In this document: positions 29,828 through 41,119 of the stretch, piece after piece
How the letters are laid out: every line of letters begins with the position of its first letter
Numbering within the stretch: position 1 is the first letter of the stretch
From: Anthoceros angustus
Taxonomy: Eukaryota; Streptophyta; Anthocerotopsida; Anthocerotales; Anthocerotaceae
DNA length: 64,000 nucleotides
Direction: 5' to 3'
Assembly: GCA_010909165.1 (NCBI GenBank)
Contig: VJWM01000044.1
Coordinates: forward strand, 124,001-188,000
Notes under the pieces: model-generated
Seen by the model: only the letters and a program-made list of their open reading frames with translations
Told to the model about the DNA's origin: nothing
The model's database searches: none
Made by a program: the position numbers and the translations under genes

Positions 29828-32800
29828 TCACACTACAGGATGGAGTTGCACTATCTCACGGCTTGCTTTCAATTTCGTGGGAAAGATCGGGTAGTAGCCG
29901 TCTACGTTGATTTCCTTCAGGATTTGACCCATTCTTGTAAGGTAGGCGAAGTGTCCGTCCACAACCTCAGTCACGTCAACCTGTCAACAAACAGAGCATG
30001 GATGTAAGAACTATAAGTTGGTGAGCTTAAGATAACCTTGCAGGCTTCCAGAAGGGAGTAGAGTGAACTTGTACATTTTCAATGCCTGGCATTGTGACTT
30101 CTTGGATCCCAGCCAGACCTTGTGTCAAACACCTGCATGGAGCAGAATTTACAGAAGACAGATTTCATACCTTGAATACCCATGGCAAGGATGAGCAAGC
30201 AGCACTACTCGCAAGAAGAATTTGCTTACGTTGCTCGATATGCAATACCCAGTATCCAGTCGTTTGTCGAATAGCAGTTGATGAACCTCCCAGCCACAAC
30301 CTGAGAGAGTTGCTCAGGGACATGAGACTCGGCATGTTGGACCACAAGGGCTGTGTTTATAAAAAACCAATTACCTTTCGAACTGTCTCCCATCGCTGTT
30401 GATCTAAAGGAATGGGTGCGCCGAGAAGCACAACGCGTTCAACTATCCCAGCTGCGGAGTCCAAAACCAGCAGAGGGAAGTCAATCCACGCATTGCACAT
30501 TTGCAGTAATGAGCTCTTCAGTGTAGGAAGACCTCGAGAGAAACACTTCAGCTTAAGCCACGTCACTCACCAGCTGCTTCTCCGTGCTTAGCCAGTGTCT
30601 CCAAACAAGAGAATATCAGCCGAGCCCCCAAAGAGAAACCCATCAATGTCACAGGCCTGCCATGAGGAGGGAAGCAGGGTTCACCACTTGGTCAAGAGTT
30701 GATTGAAACCGAGGATACTAGTGCTTGATAAAACGGAAACAAAATCTCAACCTGTTTCCCTGTACCCCATCAAGCAGGATCTTTGCTAAAAGTTTTCCCG
30801 CTTTGTCTGATCTGTGAATGCACATTTTTGTGAAAATGTCAGCGTTTTCCACCAAGGTGTGCACACAGCGAAATGCAGCCTGATAGATGATAACCACCCC
30901 ACCTGTCAACCGCAATGGACCACTTGCTGTCGATGAAATCGACAACACTTAGGATTGCAACTGGCCAAGCCAAGGCAGTTACTAGCCCAGCCAAGACAGT
31001 CATCATTGCCCCTTGCTTCATCACCTCCCTTGCAACAGCTGCATTCAGCCGACTTAACATCCCCCCGCATCATACAAAATTGCATGTTCAACCCTCGACG
31101 ATTGAGAAACGTACTTGAGGTCATCCAGTCCTCCATGGCTGTGGCTACTGCCATTAGCTCCTTGGTTTCCCAACGCAGAGCATATCTAACACCTCCAACA
31201 AAGGTCAACCCTCAGACATAGGCACCATTAGGGTGGATTCTCCAAACTTGCGATACAACTATCAGAAAGACAAACCTCTCAACATCACTATCTGGGCCCA
31301 TCCATGGTCTGACAAAGTCCTCAGTCTCCGTGATGGTGCCAGATACCAAAATGGAGACAGCCAAACGCTGCACATGCCATGCCAAGCCCCAACAGTGAGG
31401 TAATTCTAAAGATAATGCAAAGTATCAAACCATGAACATCCACCAGGAAGGAGTCTGGTGAAAGAAAAGTACCATACCCCTTGCTGATGATTGTCGCCAA
31501 CAGGGATAAACTCAAATTCACTGACTCCCCCTATTCTACGGGCCATCTTGGATCCTGCTAACCCAGCACCCGCAGCTGCAACAAATATTCCATTGCTTTA
31601 GTTAACAAATTCCTGTGCTACCTCAAGAAAAACAAAACCCCATTATTCGTGCATACCTCCGAATGAAGCAGCCACAGCAACAGAGCCAGCAGTAGTCCCT
31701 GCAGCGGCAAAAGCAGCTGCCAGGCCAGTCGTTCCAATCAAAGGCATCATAGGCCCCAAGACAGGTGCAAGGCTGGCAAGGCCAGCAGCAATGGCTGGTG
31801 CTGCCAAACCTGCTCAGAGAGTGGAGTACATCCTATTAGGTGCATCCTGGTAAGGAAAGGCTTGATGACAGGATTCAATGCATAATAGTTCGGATCACCA
31901 CCTCCGGTTAATGCCAGGAGTGCTCCTCCAGCCAGAGCAGCAGCACCAATGATGCCTCCGCGCTTGATTGTCTTCCATGTGCTTTTGGATGCTTCCTCCT
32001 TACCATCCTTTGATGCTTCTTTCTGCGTGGCCAAGGCCATATATGCAACCATGACCTCCATGGCAGCCTGATGGTATGTGCACTAAATTTGTCAGCATTC
32101 ATAGTACACACGCTTGGAATTGCAGAAGCAGTGGAGAACATTTTCCAAACTACTCCAGCCGCACCAAGAATCAAACAGCAGCCCACAGGCTACGTGTCCG
32201 TGCTTACACCCAATGATAGGTTTGAAGTTCCTTCGACTCACCACTTTTCTCCAGCTTATGTCGAGCCAGGTAGCCAACAGGCGCAGAGCGACACGATGAC
32301 GAGCATCATATCCAGCTCTCAGTAGAGCTTTGCCTGCCTTCTCTTCTGGAGTGTCTGCTACACAGGCAATCAGCAACTCATACAAGACTGCTATCTTTCG
32401 TTGTCTTTCCATCACCATAGCGGGTGTCATTGTTGGGCTATCACACAATGCTTCTAAGCTTGCCACAGGTTCACCCTCAACGCTGCCTTGGTCATCAGCT
32501 GCTGATGGTGTTTCGGTATTCACAGTTGGGGAGCTTCCAGGGACCAGCTGGCTATCAATTGTGACAGCCCCTTTACGGCTCAGTGACTTGTGAGCTGTGA
32601 ATACCGTCTCAGAGTTCACAGGCCCTTCGGATGCAGAGTTTGTGTGCAACAAAGGTTCGGTGTCATCTGACTCAGCTCCTATATCCTGAACTCCACTCTG
32701 CTCGTCAGGCAAGTCACCATCCGAAATGCTGCTTGCTACTGGGGTTCCTCCCTCAGACTCTCGAAGCTTTAAATCCATCGCATCAACTGCAGTAGCCAAG

Positions 32801-33379
32801 GCAGCCTGCTTGCTTGCATCCCCATTTGCCTCAGAAGATGGGCCAACCTCGTCCTCTGTAAGAATTCGCACAAACTGCCAATGAACCAGGGTCATCCACA
32901 ACCACCACTAGGGAGCCCCTGAGAAGAACCTGACACACAACCTCTCTACTTTGCTGCAAACGGATAGCCCCCTGGGACAAACCATCCACAGCTGAATATG
33001 ACAGCACTACGTACCGCTCCAACATGGTGGCGGGCATCCGGGGACATTGCTGTAGTCTCAAGACCCACCCAAGCCTTCGGATCAATATTCAGATGCCTGT
33101 TGGTTGGAAATCATCGAACCCATTACTACTAGTTGCCAGAATTCTCCAAGGAAACAGCAAGCGTAAAACACAAAATGTGGTGACAGACCTGAAAACATGA
33201 TGAAGCAAATTGGACTGTTCGCTGCTCCAAGAACTGTCATTCTCGTCCGGTGCAGAATTATCTTCAGAGGCAGGACTCCAAGCAGTAGGCAGCACATGCT
33301 GATGTAATTGTGCGTGGTTCAAAGCCAGAGCCAGCAATCCACCGGCCACATAGCGGTGAACGCTTCCTAGCTCTGACAT
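29828..33379 (-). CDS. TMCO4-like DUF726 membrane protein (alpha/beta-hydrolase fold)
   Basis: Fifteen exons: 33379-33189, 33096-33015, 32874-32242, 32067-31902, 31809-31657, 31575-31478, 31367-31276, 31185-31115, 31038-30903, 30811-30752, 30656-30571, 30451-30375, 30300-30230, 30132-30075 and 29980-29828. All phases match; 708 residues. The N-terminus HRYVAGGLLALALNHAQLHQ fits plant DUF726 proteins, followed by a Ser/Glu-rich acidic region (100-250) and YDARHRVALRLLATWLDI. A Gly/Ala-rich hydrophobic segment (about 338-420, GGIIGAAALAGGALLALTGG onward) should insert in membrane. The hydrolase part has GFSLGAR with Ser569 as presumed nucleophile, VVLLGAPIP, FINCYSTNDW (Asp) and DGHFAYL (His), giving a full Ser-Asp-His set. 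Substrate is unknown; relatives are annotated as TMCO4, with yeast homologues acting as membrane hydrolases. This is an intact single-copy-like housekeeping gene. Confidence 0.95.
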
Positions 33380-34000
33380 CGCAGATTTTTTACGGCATCC
33401 GAAACACCAGCCTGCGTAGTCCTCGCCAGCAGGACCTGAACAGATTTGGGGCTGAGAATTAACAACCAGCTAATTCCACAAAACGGTCATTGTTTGTCAC
33501 ACGCCAAGCACAGTCAAATGACGCTGCCAGCAATACCAATTTACCAACCTCGGGGCTTCTTGGTCTGGCACTGATCAACAGCAGTGAGTGCACTTACCGC
33601 GCTCAACGACACTGGCTTGTACCACCAAATTCGACACAGACACCGGTGTCGTGTCGTCTCCCTCCTTTCTTTGCTTCCTTTCTTCCTTGCAGCCTCCGCA
33701 CGGACGGCGCATTTACTGTTACGCCACGTGGTCAGGGAAATTTCTATTCACATGGCCATTTGAATGAAATTTCCTCCGTTAGTTTTTCGAATTTCCAGTT
33801 CTCGTTCTTGACTGGTTAGGTACGCCAAAGTCACTTATTTACCAATACTCAGGTTTGCTAATGAGCACTTGCATTATATACGACCGAGATATATCATGAG
33901 GAGATATTATTGAGGTGAAAAAACGATGGGAAAAGCCCATCTAGGAGGGGACAACCAAAGGGGACCAGGGGGTCGAGGTGAAGAGGAGCAACTGAGCTCC
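33380..34000. other. 5' flank of the TMCO4-like gene
   Basis: Probably promoter and 5' UTR of the minus-strand gene starting at 33379. A CTTTCTTTGCTTCCTTTCTTCC pyrimidine tract lies near 33660-33690. No coding frame is supported. Confidence 0.4.
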
Positions 34001-36530
34001 CTACCTAAAGTCACCTACTGCACCCATAATGTCATATGCAGGAAGAATAAACGGCCTGCAAACCACGGAGGTAGAGGAAGATGCGTCACCTACTGTCGCC
34101 GCCTTGTGGAGGATCGCCGTTGAGAGCGCCCGTTGAAGGGCAATTGAAACCCGTTGTCGGAAGTATGATGTGAAGTACGAGAGGGACACCCCCGCACCGT
34201 GTCTATGCGCATGGTAAGCTTTGGCACAGGACTTGACAAATTTGTCAAAGTCCTCAGCCATTGCCCCATACGTTTCTAGTGCAAGCGAAATGAAGAGGTG
34301 GCCCGCTTGCATCCTGCTATATTTGCGACCTTGAGAGTCCGCCCCAGAAGCCCAACTCGACTTAGTGATGACCGAGCGAGATGGTGTCTCGTGTAGGATC
34401 GGTAACCACCACATCCGCCATCAAACCGGTCGCCACGACAAGGTATAGGTCAGCCCTGATTGAACGACCTGTACGGAGAGTATACATCCGCCTCCTCCAT
34501 GCCATGTAGCCGCGAACGATGACGAACATGACATCGCGGATGGCGTCGTGAGTCGCAATGCGATGACCTCCGTGGGGACAACGAGCAAGGTGTACCCCAG
34601 AATCATCGAGGGCAGAGCCGCACTCGCAAGTAAGGAGCAAAGAAGCCACAGGCTGGAGCAGGCCAAGACGGAATCGCATTGCAATAGTGAAGCTGGTTGG
34701 TGCGATGTGAAAACCCCGTATGCATAGGCGGGCCAAGCCAAGCACTGCGCCTTCCTGTAACAAGAGCGAGCCGCGCCTTGTGGACCTGGGATGGAGGGGT
34801 CCCGGAGGACATCGAAAGCTCGCCGAGCCGAGGTAGATGCTCGCAACCCTCGAAACCATCGAATAAATGTCGAGAAAGGAGGGAAGTCCTTCCGAGCATC
34901 CACGATAACATGTCCCTAGCTTGCCTCAAGGACGCTTGGAGAGAAGGTTCCTCCTCCACACTGATACGAGATCCTCCGTAAAGGGCCTGCTATGGAGGAT
35001 GAACCGAGAAGCCAAAGCAAGGCAGAGGGCCCAATCGCCGAAAGCCGCCGGGAAGAGACCTCCAGAGAGCACTGTGCCTCCAAATTGCATGTAGGGACGC
35101 TTGCCGGGCCGACGCCCATAGGGCACTCAAAAGCCCCGAGCCTGTGATGTCCCCAAGAGTATCCATAATCTTCCTATCAAACCGCCGTAGCCGGGACAAA
35201 AGTGTCGGGGACGGAGGAAGCGTATGGATGAGGTAACCAGGGCGCCTAGCAAAATAGGAGGAAAGAATTCCAAAGGCCACCTGTGTATCCTCCACCAAAG
35301 GGAGGTCCTCGATATGGGAGAGGTCCTCTGCGAGAGCCTGGTCCAAGAAGCTCCCGATGAAGTCAGGGGAACCGAAAGGGACCCCTAGAATCCGCAGTCC
35401 CAAAGCCGGAGCAATCTCCCCAGCGGGAAACTGCAAAGTAGGTAGAATCCCCGACGGAGATCGGACACGGCACTTGGACAGCTTGACCTTCAAGCCCACC
35501 AAAGAAAGCTCATGAGAGAAGAGCTCAAAGGCCTCCTTGACTTTGTCCCCAAGCCCGAGGAAGTGAGAGTCGCCCCACAACAAGGGAAGACACACATGGC
35601 TGAGAAGGCGGCCCTAGATAGGGCCCTATAGTGAGCAATGGCGAAGAGAGCACCGCCCAGGGGGTCGCCTTGCCTGGTACCTGTGGCCGATTCCAAGACA
35701 GAGATAGCAAATCCTGAAGAGACGTTCTTGTGCTGGTAGTAGAGGTTGGAGGACCTCCCATAGAAGCACCGGACAAAAGGTATAAGGCTCCCCAGGACGC
35801 CGCCAGCATCCCTAAGCTCCTCGAAGATGACGCTCCTAAAAATGGTATTGAAGGCATTCTCGACATCAACTTGTAAGACCACCCACTCCGGGTGGGTATC
35901 AAGGCATGCCGTCACTCCAAGCACCATGCACTCACGGAGTGGCAATGCCAAATTGAAGGGGTTGAGGTGTCAAGAAGAGAGCGGCATCAAGCGCAATAGT
36001 GCGGCCGAGTAGCCACATGAAGGCTTCCCGACCGCGAGTGGGCGACGCCTGAAGCGTGCTTGTCCATAGCGACAAGCCCGCTAGCAAGAACATGGGAAAT
36101 CCGGTGAGGCGTCTCACCCCGAGCCACCGTAGCGGCCAGAGAAAAGAGCTCTGGGAAGCCACTAGATGGATCTTCGGGGAGAAAAAGGTCCCTGAGGTGT
36201 TCAAACACCATTCCTGACAACCCGGCAGATGAAAGACGTGGGTTCGTAGAGAGTGCCAGAGCAAAAGCTGCCCGATCTAAGGAGAAGGGATCTTTTAATC
36301 TCAACTCTACGGGCTGATGCGGATGCGTGAGGGTCCCCGTTTGCGATGCGCCGCCTCACCCTCTCCAATTACACGCTCAATTCCATTCTCCTCAATGCCC
36401 ACCTTCTCCACCTCGCCACAAGAAGGTGGTAATCGTGGAAATCCTCCGAGTCCATCCACCAGCCTCCCTTCCGAACATCCGTCACTGGGCAAACCTCTGC
36501 ACCTCCTTATGCACGCCTAGCTTGTCAAGG
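34001..36530 (-). mobile_element. Non-LTR retrotransposon remnant: RT plus C-terminal nuclease-like region
   Basis: Read on the minus strand, fragments in three frames form one polyprotein: LSSAGLSGMVFEHLRDLF (about 36230), RT motif A VLQVDVENAFNTI (about 35870), motif B SATGTRQGDPLGGALFAI (about 35680), a motif C region reading LWGDSHFLG at about 35580 in place of the usual xxDD, and a palm/thumb stretch (KLSKCRV, LGVPFGS). Then comes the C-terminal module CECGSALDDSGVHLARCPHGG with HDAIRD (about 34620-34540) and a nuclease-like tail to 34001 (MADVVVTDP, AGHLFISLALETYGAM). Frameshifts and loss of the first catalytic Asp in motif C show it is inactive. The order RT then Cys/His module then nuclease-like tail resembles LINE types with a C-terminal nuclease. 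Ends and target duplications are not determinable. Confidence 0.8.
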
Positions 36531-37424
36531 TGCTTATACACCACCAGACGACGCCACAAGTACTTGTGAGAAAGGAGTCGGGCCCGCCAATTAGGATTGA
36601 CAGCTCTTTTTTCCGCCTCGAAAATCGGAATACCATGTCCAAAGGTTGAAAGCCATAGCTTGGCCGCTCGCTCTTCACAACCGCATTCTCACCGAAGCTC
36701 GCTACAAACCAAGTGTTGACAAAGTGTTATCATCACCAGAGTTGCGAATGCAGAAAATCAAAGGCCAAGAAAGCAGCGCACAAACTTCAATGGCAAACTG
36801 CATAATAGCTTTGATCGCAAACCGCTGAGGAATCCACAAGGCAAATCGAAACCATTGAGTGCCTTGAGGTCAGGCCTCCTTATATTGCCAATCGACAAAT
36901 GGATGGTCGCCACGCAGGGCGCATATCGAGTTCAAATTCCGCATGTCAAGTGCACCGCCGGAAGTCATGTTCAAAATGACAAGTCCCAAAACTCGACATC
37001 AACTCAAGTGGTCAATCGGAATCCTTGACGAAATCTCGACAAAATGACAATGTGTCCTTGATGAAATCTCGACCGAATGAAACTGGTTTTCAAAAGTGTC
37101 CTTGGTTTCGAATCCGGGTTTATAGGTTAACCTGGTTTACAAAGTGTACTTAGGTTTGAAACCCGTTAATCAGAACTCAGTCAAACCCAAGGACACTTTC
37201 ATTCAAAGTAATATGTCCTTGGGTTTTGGGGCGGGTCTCGAAACCCCGGTTTACCATATCGTGGTTTATCAAACCCAAGGAAGTAATTGGCTATAAATGG
37301 TTGGAAATGCGGTAATTACGTCTACCCAGGCCGTGTTCACATTACAAGAGCACCATGCAAGCGATTTGGACTTGAATACTAGCGGCAAAGTTGCGCCGCA
37401 TAGAACCTACCGTGTTCAAAAACA
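36531..37424. other. Intergenic or TE-derived with short inverted motifs
   Basis: No gene. Between 37040 and 37285 the motif GTGTCCTTGG/CCAAGGACAC and AAACCCAAGG recurs in both orientations along with AACCCGGTTT-like pieces, like subterminal repeats of a DNA transposon. No terminal repeat or target duplication was pinned down. Confidence 0.4.
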
Positions 37425-39420
37425 ATGAGTGTCATGAAACCTCGCTCCAGCTTGAGTAAGCCAGTTTACTGGTGTTGCTGCACTAACGACACATCGCCAG
37501 CCGTGGTTCATGCATGCAGCTTTGTCAAGGTGAGGGGTAGGGGTTGTTTTACCGTGTGTTCTTTGGAGCGTTGTTCTGCTCATGCCTTCCGATTCGTAGC
37601 TCCTGCTCTTCACAACCAACAATGGGTTGCGATGCCATTAGCCGTGAAGATTGCTTGTCGTGCCGAGAAGGACCCGAGACACGGCGCACGCCTTTTACGG
37701 GATGCACGAGGCTACGATCGAGGATGGTGCATTGGACCCAACGCTGGTTGTAAAGAATGTGAACTTGGCTACTACAATGATTTTAGGGCCCCAACACCGA
37801 AAGGCAAGTGGACGGTGAAGAAATCTAGGACGCAAGCACACGGTGAGGCAAGAGACCCAGCCGTGCGTCTTCAACATACTCGGCATGGGAAGGATGGACG
37901 GGTCGGGCAAAGCGCGGCCGCAAGGTGCAACAAAAGGACGGTCAACAATACAGAGCTTGGAGACTGTGGCATGGATGGGCTTGGGAGGGCAGCTCGAGGT
38001 GGGACAGGACGGTCCAAGCGCATCAAGGGTGAGCCTGGCATGGTGTCTGCAGCACCACAAACCCGCGCTGCAAAAATCAGAGCAGAGGCAGGAGAGGGTT
38101 TTGACTGGGCTGCAGGTGAGCAAACACAGCATCCAAAAGATGATGACGACGACGAAGATGGCTTTGGGGCGTCTGATGCGTGGGCATTAGAAGACGTCCA
38201 TTCAGTTGATAACATGGACCATCCCTTTGGGATGTCAAAGAGCGGTAAGGCACACATGCCGGGATGGGTCTATGCCATGTGGATCGGAATCTCCAAAGGC
38301 GATTGCCGATGAACACATTGCAAGTCCGAGTTTTGCGAGCCTACGGACAAAAAGCACACTCACGTAAGGGAACAAGGAGGCGGGTTGGGAAGAGGTCAAG
38401 ACAGGAGATCCGCCGCCCGCATGATGATCGCTTGAGGTTCAAATGTGTCCGCATGCTAGCAAGGGCGGGACATGCACTCCTCAAAAGAAAAGCACTAGCC
38501 GAGGGAAGTCTCGAGTGATAATTCGAGGAAATGCTTGTGCTCCCCTAAACCAAGGTGAGATTGCTAACGGGAGGCAGTGCTAGGGTCGACGTTGTGGTCC
38601 CGAGCACCCAAGGATCCTGCTCATCCCACACTGTGTGCGAGAGGACGAGGATGCACCGATACAAGAGGGCAAGAGCATGTCCCCTGAATTTGGGCATCTC
38701 CCCGTTGATGCCCATGTTGGGGTTGGTATTGAAATTCCAGCAGCGTGTTTTGATGATGAGGTGAAGGGCAACAAGCGGAACGGTAGAAAACGAAAGAGGA
38801 TTTGGGACTTACAGCATGAGGTTCTCCTTTCTCATTTGCATGAATCTGGTAAGCGTGGACAGTTTCTTATTTTTTCCAGAGTAGTCTTGTGGCAATTCAG
38901 GGTCTAAGCTACAAACAGGTTGTAGCTCAGACCTGTAAATCAAGCCTTGGTAACAGGTCTGGTATTTCAGGCCTGAAAGTCCTTAGGTTTAGATGTCCAG
39001 GCCTTATTTTTTCAGGATTGCCCTATTCATATCCATCTGATCATGCTTTTTCGGCTATGCAGGCTATATTCTCCGAGACTCGCCATCTTGGTTTCCAATG
39101 AAGGATCGGGTGCACTTCGCCATTCGTCATTTATGCAACCCAATCGCTATCCGGGAACATTCGATGTTGATGTCCTTCTTGTGGAAAGCACAATTAGGCG
39201 ACCATATCGGTCCATGGACGCTACCGTGTTGTGGCTCGAGCATGCCCGGCTTGAGGCATTGGAAGAACAACTTGAGGAAGGAGGCTAGGCATTTCTTGAA
39301 GGGCAAGAAAGCTTGCGTCAAGTACGCCTAAGAGCCTTAAACGAGAGTATTGGGATGTTCTATTGAAACAAGAGAAGGACAAGCTAGACGGTGTCATTGC
39401 TCCTAGCTGAAGCACGCCTT
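37425..39420 (+). other. Coding-like fragments of unknown, probably transposon, origin
   Basis: A plus-strand frame (37425-38312, 295 codons) has an internal acidic patch (PKDDDDDEDGFGASDAW), a Cys pair in GWCIGPNAGCKECELGYYNDF and a basic middle part. It is followed in other frames by KRNGRKRKRIWDLQHEVLLSHLHES (38775-38845) and a remnant around 39035-39330. Stops separate these pieces. Composition and the flanking repeats suggest a decayed transposase or transcription-factor-like gene carried by a DNA element, but I do not recognise a catalytic motif. The fragments might also come from more than one source. Confidence 0.35.
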
Positions 39421-40089
39421 ACAATGAGGAAAAATGTGACGATAAGCCATATTCATGCTTTGGGTTTGAGGGCAAAAGCGGTTCATGGAGGTTCAAAGCC
39501 AGTTTGATAGAGTGCCACCTTTGAAGAGATTAAGTATGTGGGATCCGTGCATGGAACTGGCCGACAAAGCTTAGAGCTTATTGGAAGGAAAGTGAAACTG
39601 CAGCTCCATCTTTGGGTCCTCAAAAAGACTGTGACGGGAAGTCGGATATGTAATAAACTGGAACCTCTGCATGAGGCGGATACGATGGGGAATGTGATGA
39701 AAAGGTGATGGAAGCAATCTTGCATAAGAAGGTCCGTGATGAAGGGTTCATGGTGGAGCACCTTCTTCCCGAACTGCAAGGAAGGCTAAGGAAGCAACTT
39801 CTTAGCTCAGTTATTCGACTCCTACATCCAAACATTTTGTAGCCGAATGCACAGCAATTGTTTGTCTTGATATCGTGATGGGATGTCTTCCGCAGATGGA
39901 CTGCCTCAGCCCGCTTAGGCCGTGTGGTGGAGGCCAAGGACGTGAATTCGTGAATTGTAGGATGTAGGCCATGTTGCGTGCCTTCTCCCAAACAATTCGG
40001 AAATGGTTTACCTTCTTGCGCTTAGATTTGTATGCGTGATTGTGGCAAGCGGTCCTAGTGGGGTTGTAGGTGACGCTTTTGGGTGCTGT

Positions 40090-40805
40090 AGGTGGATGTT
40101 TATACAGTAGACCTCCGTAGATTTACATCGAACTGGTTTTAGTTCACACACAACACTTTTACAACGGACACTAATCCTAAACCCATTACTTTACAACGAG
40201 GTTCATTACAACAGGGGTCGTTGTAAAGGGATAGCTCTTTTACTACGAACCCTTTACAACTGGGTTCCTTTACAACAGGGGTCGTTGTAAAGGTTTAACA
40301 CATTTACAACGACCCCTTTACATCGAGGTTTAAAAGTCCGTTGTAAAGGGAACGCACCTTGACAACGGACATTTACAACAAGGTACGGCTCTTTATAGAG
40401 AACATTGAGTTTAATTAACCATGGCCAATCAGTATGGGGTCATGTAACAACAGTTACTTAATCCTAGTTAGTAAACTATAGTCAAGTAACCTTGATTACT
40501 TAACTATAATATATTAACTATGGTTAGTGAAGTTGTAAAAGCAGCGTTGTAAGTGCATCGTAGTATTGTCCGTCGTAAAGGCGTCTGTAAAGGTTAACCA
40601 CCATACGGACCACCGCTTAAGTCGCATAACGATACCAGACAATACCGTATATAATACAAGGTATAGCCTTCGTATAATTAGTATGAATACTTACTACGGA
40701 TATTACTAAGGTGTGTTTACTACGAGGGTTTTACAACGGACGGCGTAAAGTCGTAGTAATTGCCGTTGTAATTTCCGTTGTAAAAGACCCGTTTTCCTAG
40801 TAGTG
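40090..40805. mobile_element. Possible CACTA-type transposon terminus with subterminal repeats
   Basis: Read inward from 40805 on the minus strand, the sequence starts CACTACTAGGAAAACGGGTC, resembling En/Spm (CACTA) ends. From there to about 40090 the octamer TTACAACG or its complement CGTTGTAA (with TTACTACG variants) recurs many times in both orientations, as expected for subterminal transposase-binding repeats. The opposite terminus and a 3-bp target duplication were not found, and no transposase is recognisable, so this could be a one-ended or non-autonomous copy. Confidence 0.5.
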
Positions 40806-41119
40806 GCTGAAGATAAGGCGCCTGATGAGGTTCCCAAAAAAAAAGGTGAGGAAGGAAATGCGCGAAGACGCCCGCTGCTGTCGCCGGCTTAAGAATGGCG
40901 AGAGAGGAGGTAACTCGCGAACTTCCAAGCTGCTTAATTCTGCTATTGAAGGTAAGTGATCACCAGTCCTGCTAACCTGCATTGCTGAGAGTGTTGATTC
41001 ATCCAGGATTAACAGGGGTGTAGTGATTTGCAGCTAGGGCTCCCGAAACGATCCTGTGCGTCACACATAGGAACTGAAAATGGAGGGGATGGCCCAATGC
41101 TGCATCGTAGGGCTCAAAA

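Noticed and set aside
37425-38312. KDZ- or CACTA-type transposase
   Set aside because: I considered these because of Cys pairs and nearby repeats, but no catalytic DDE or zinc-finger pattern can be aligned with confidence.
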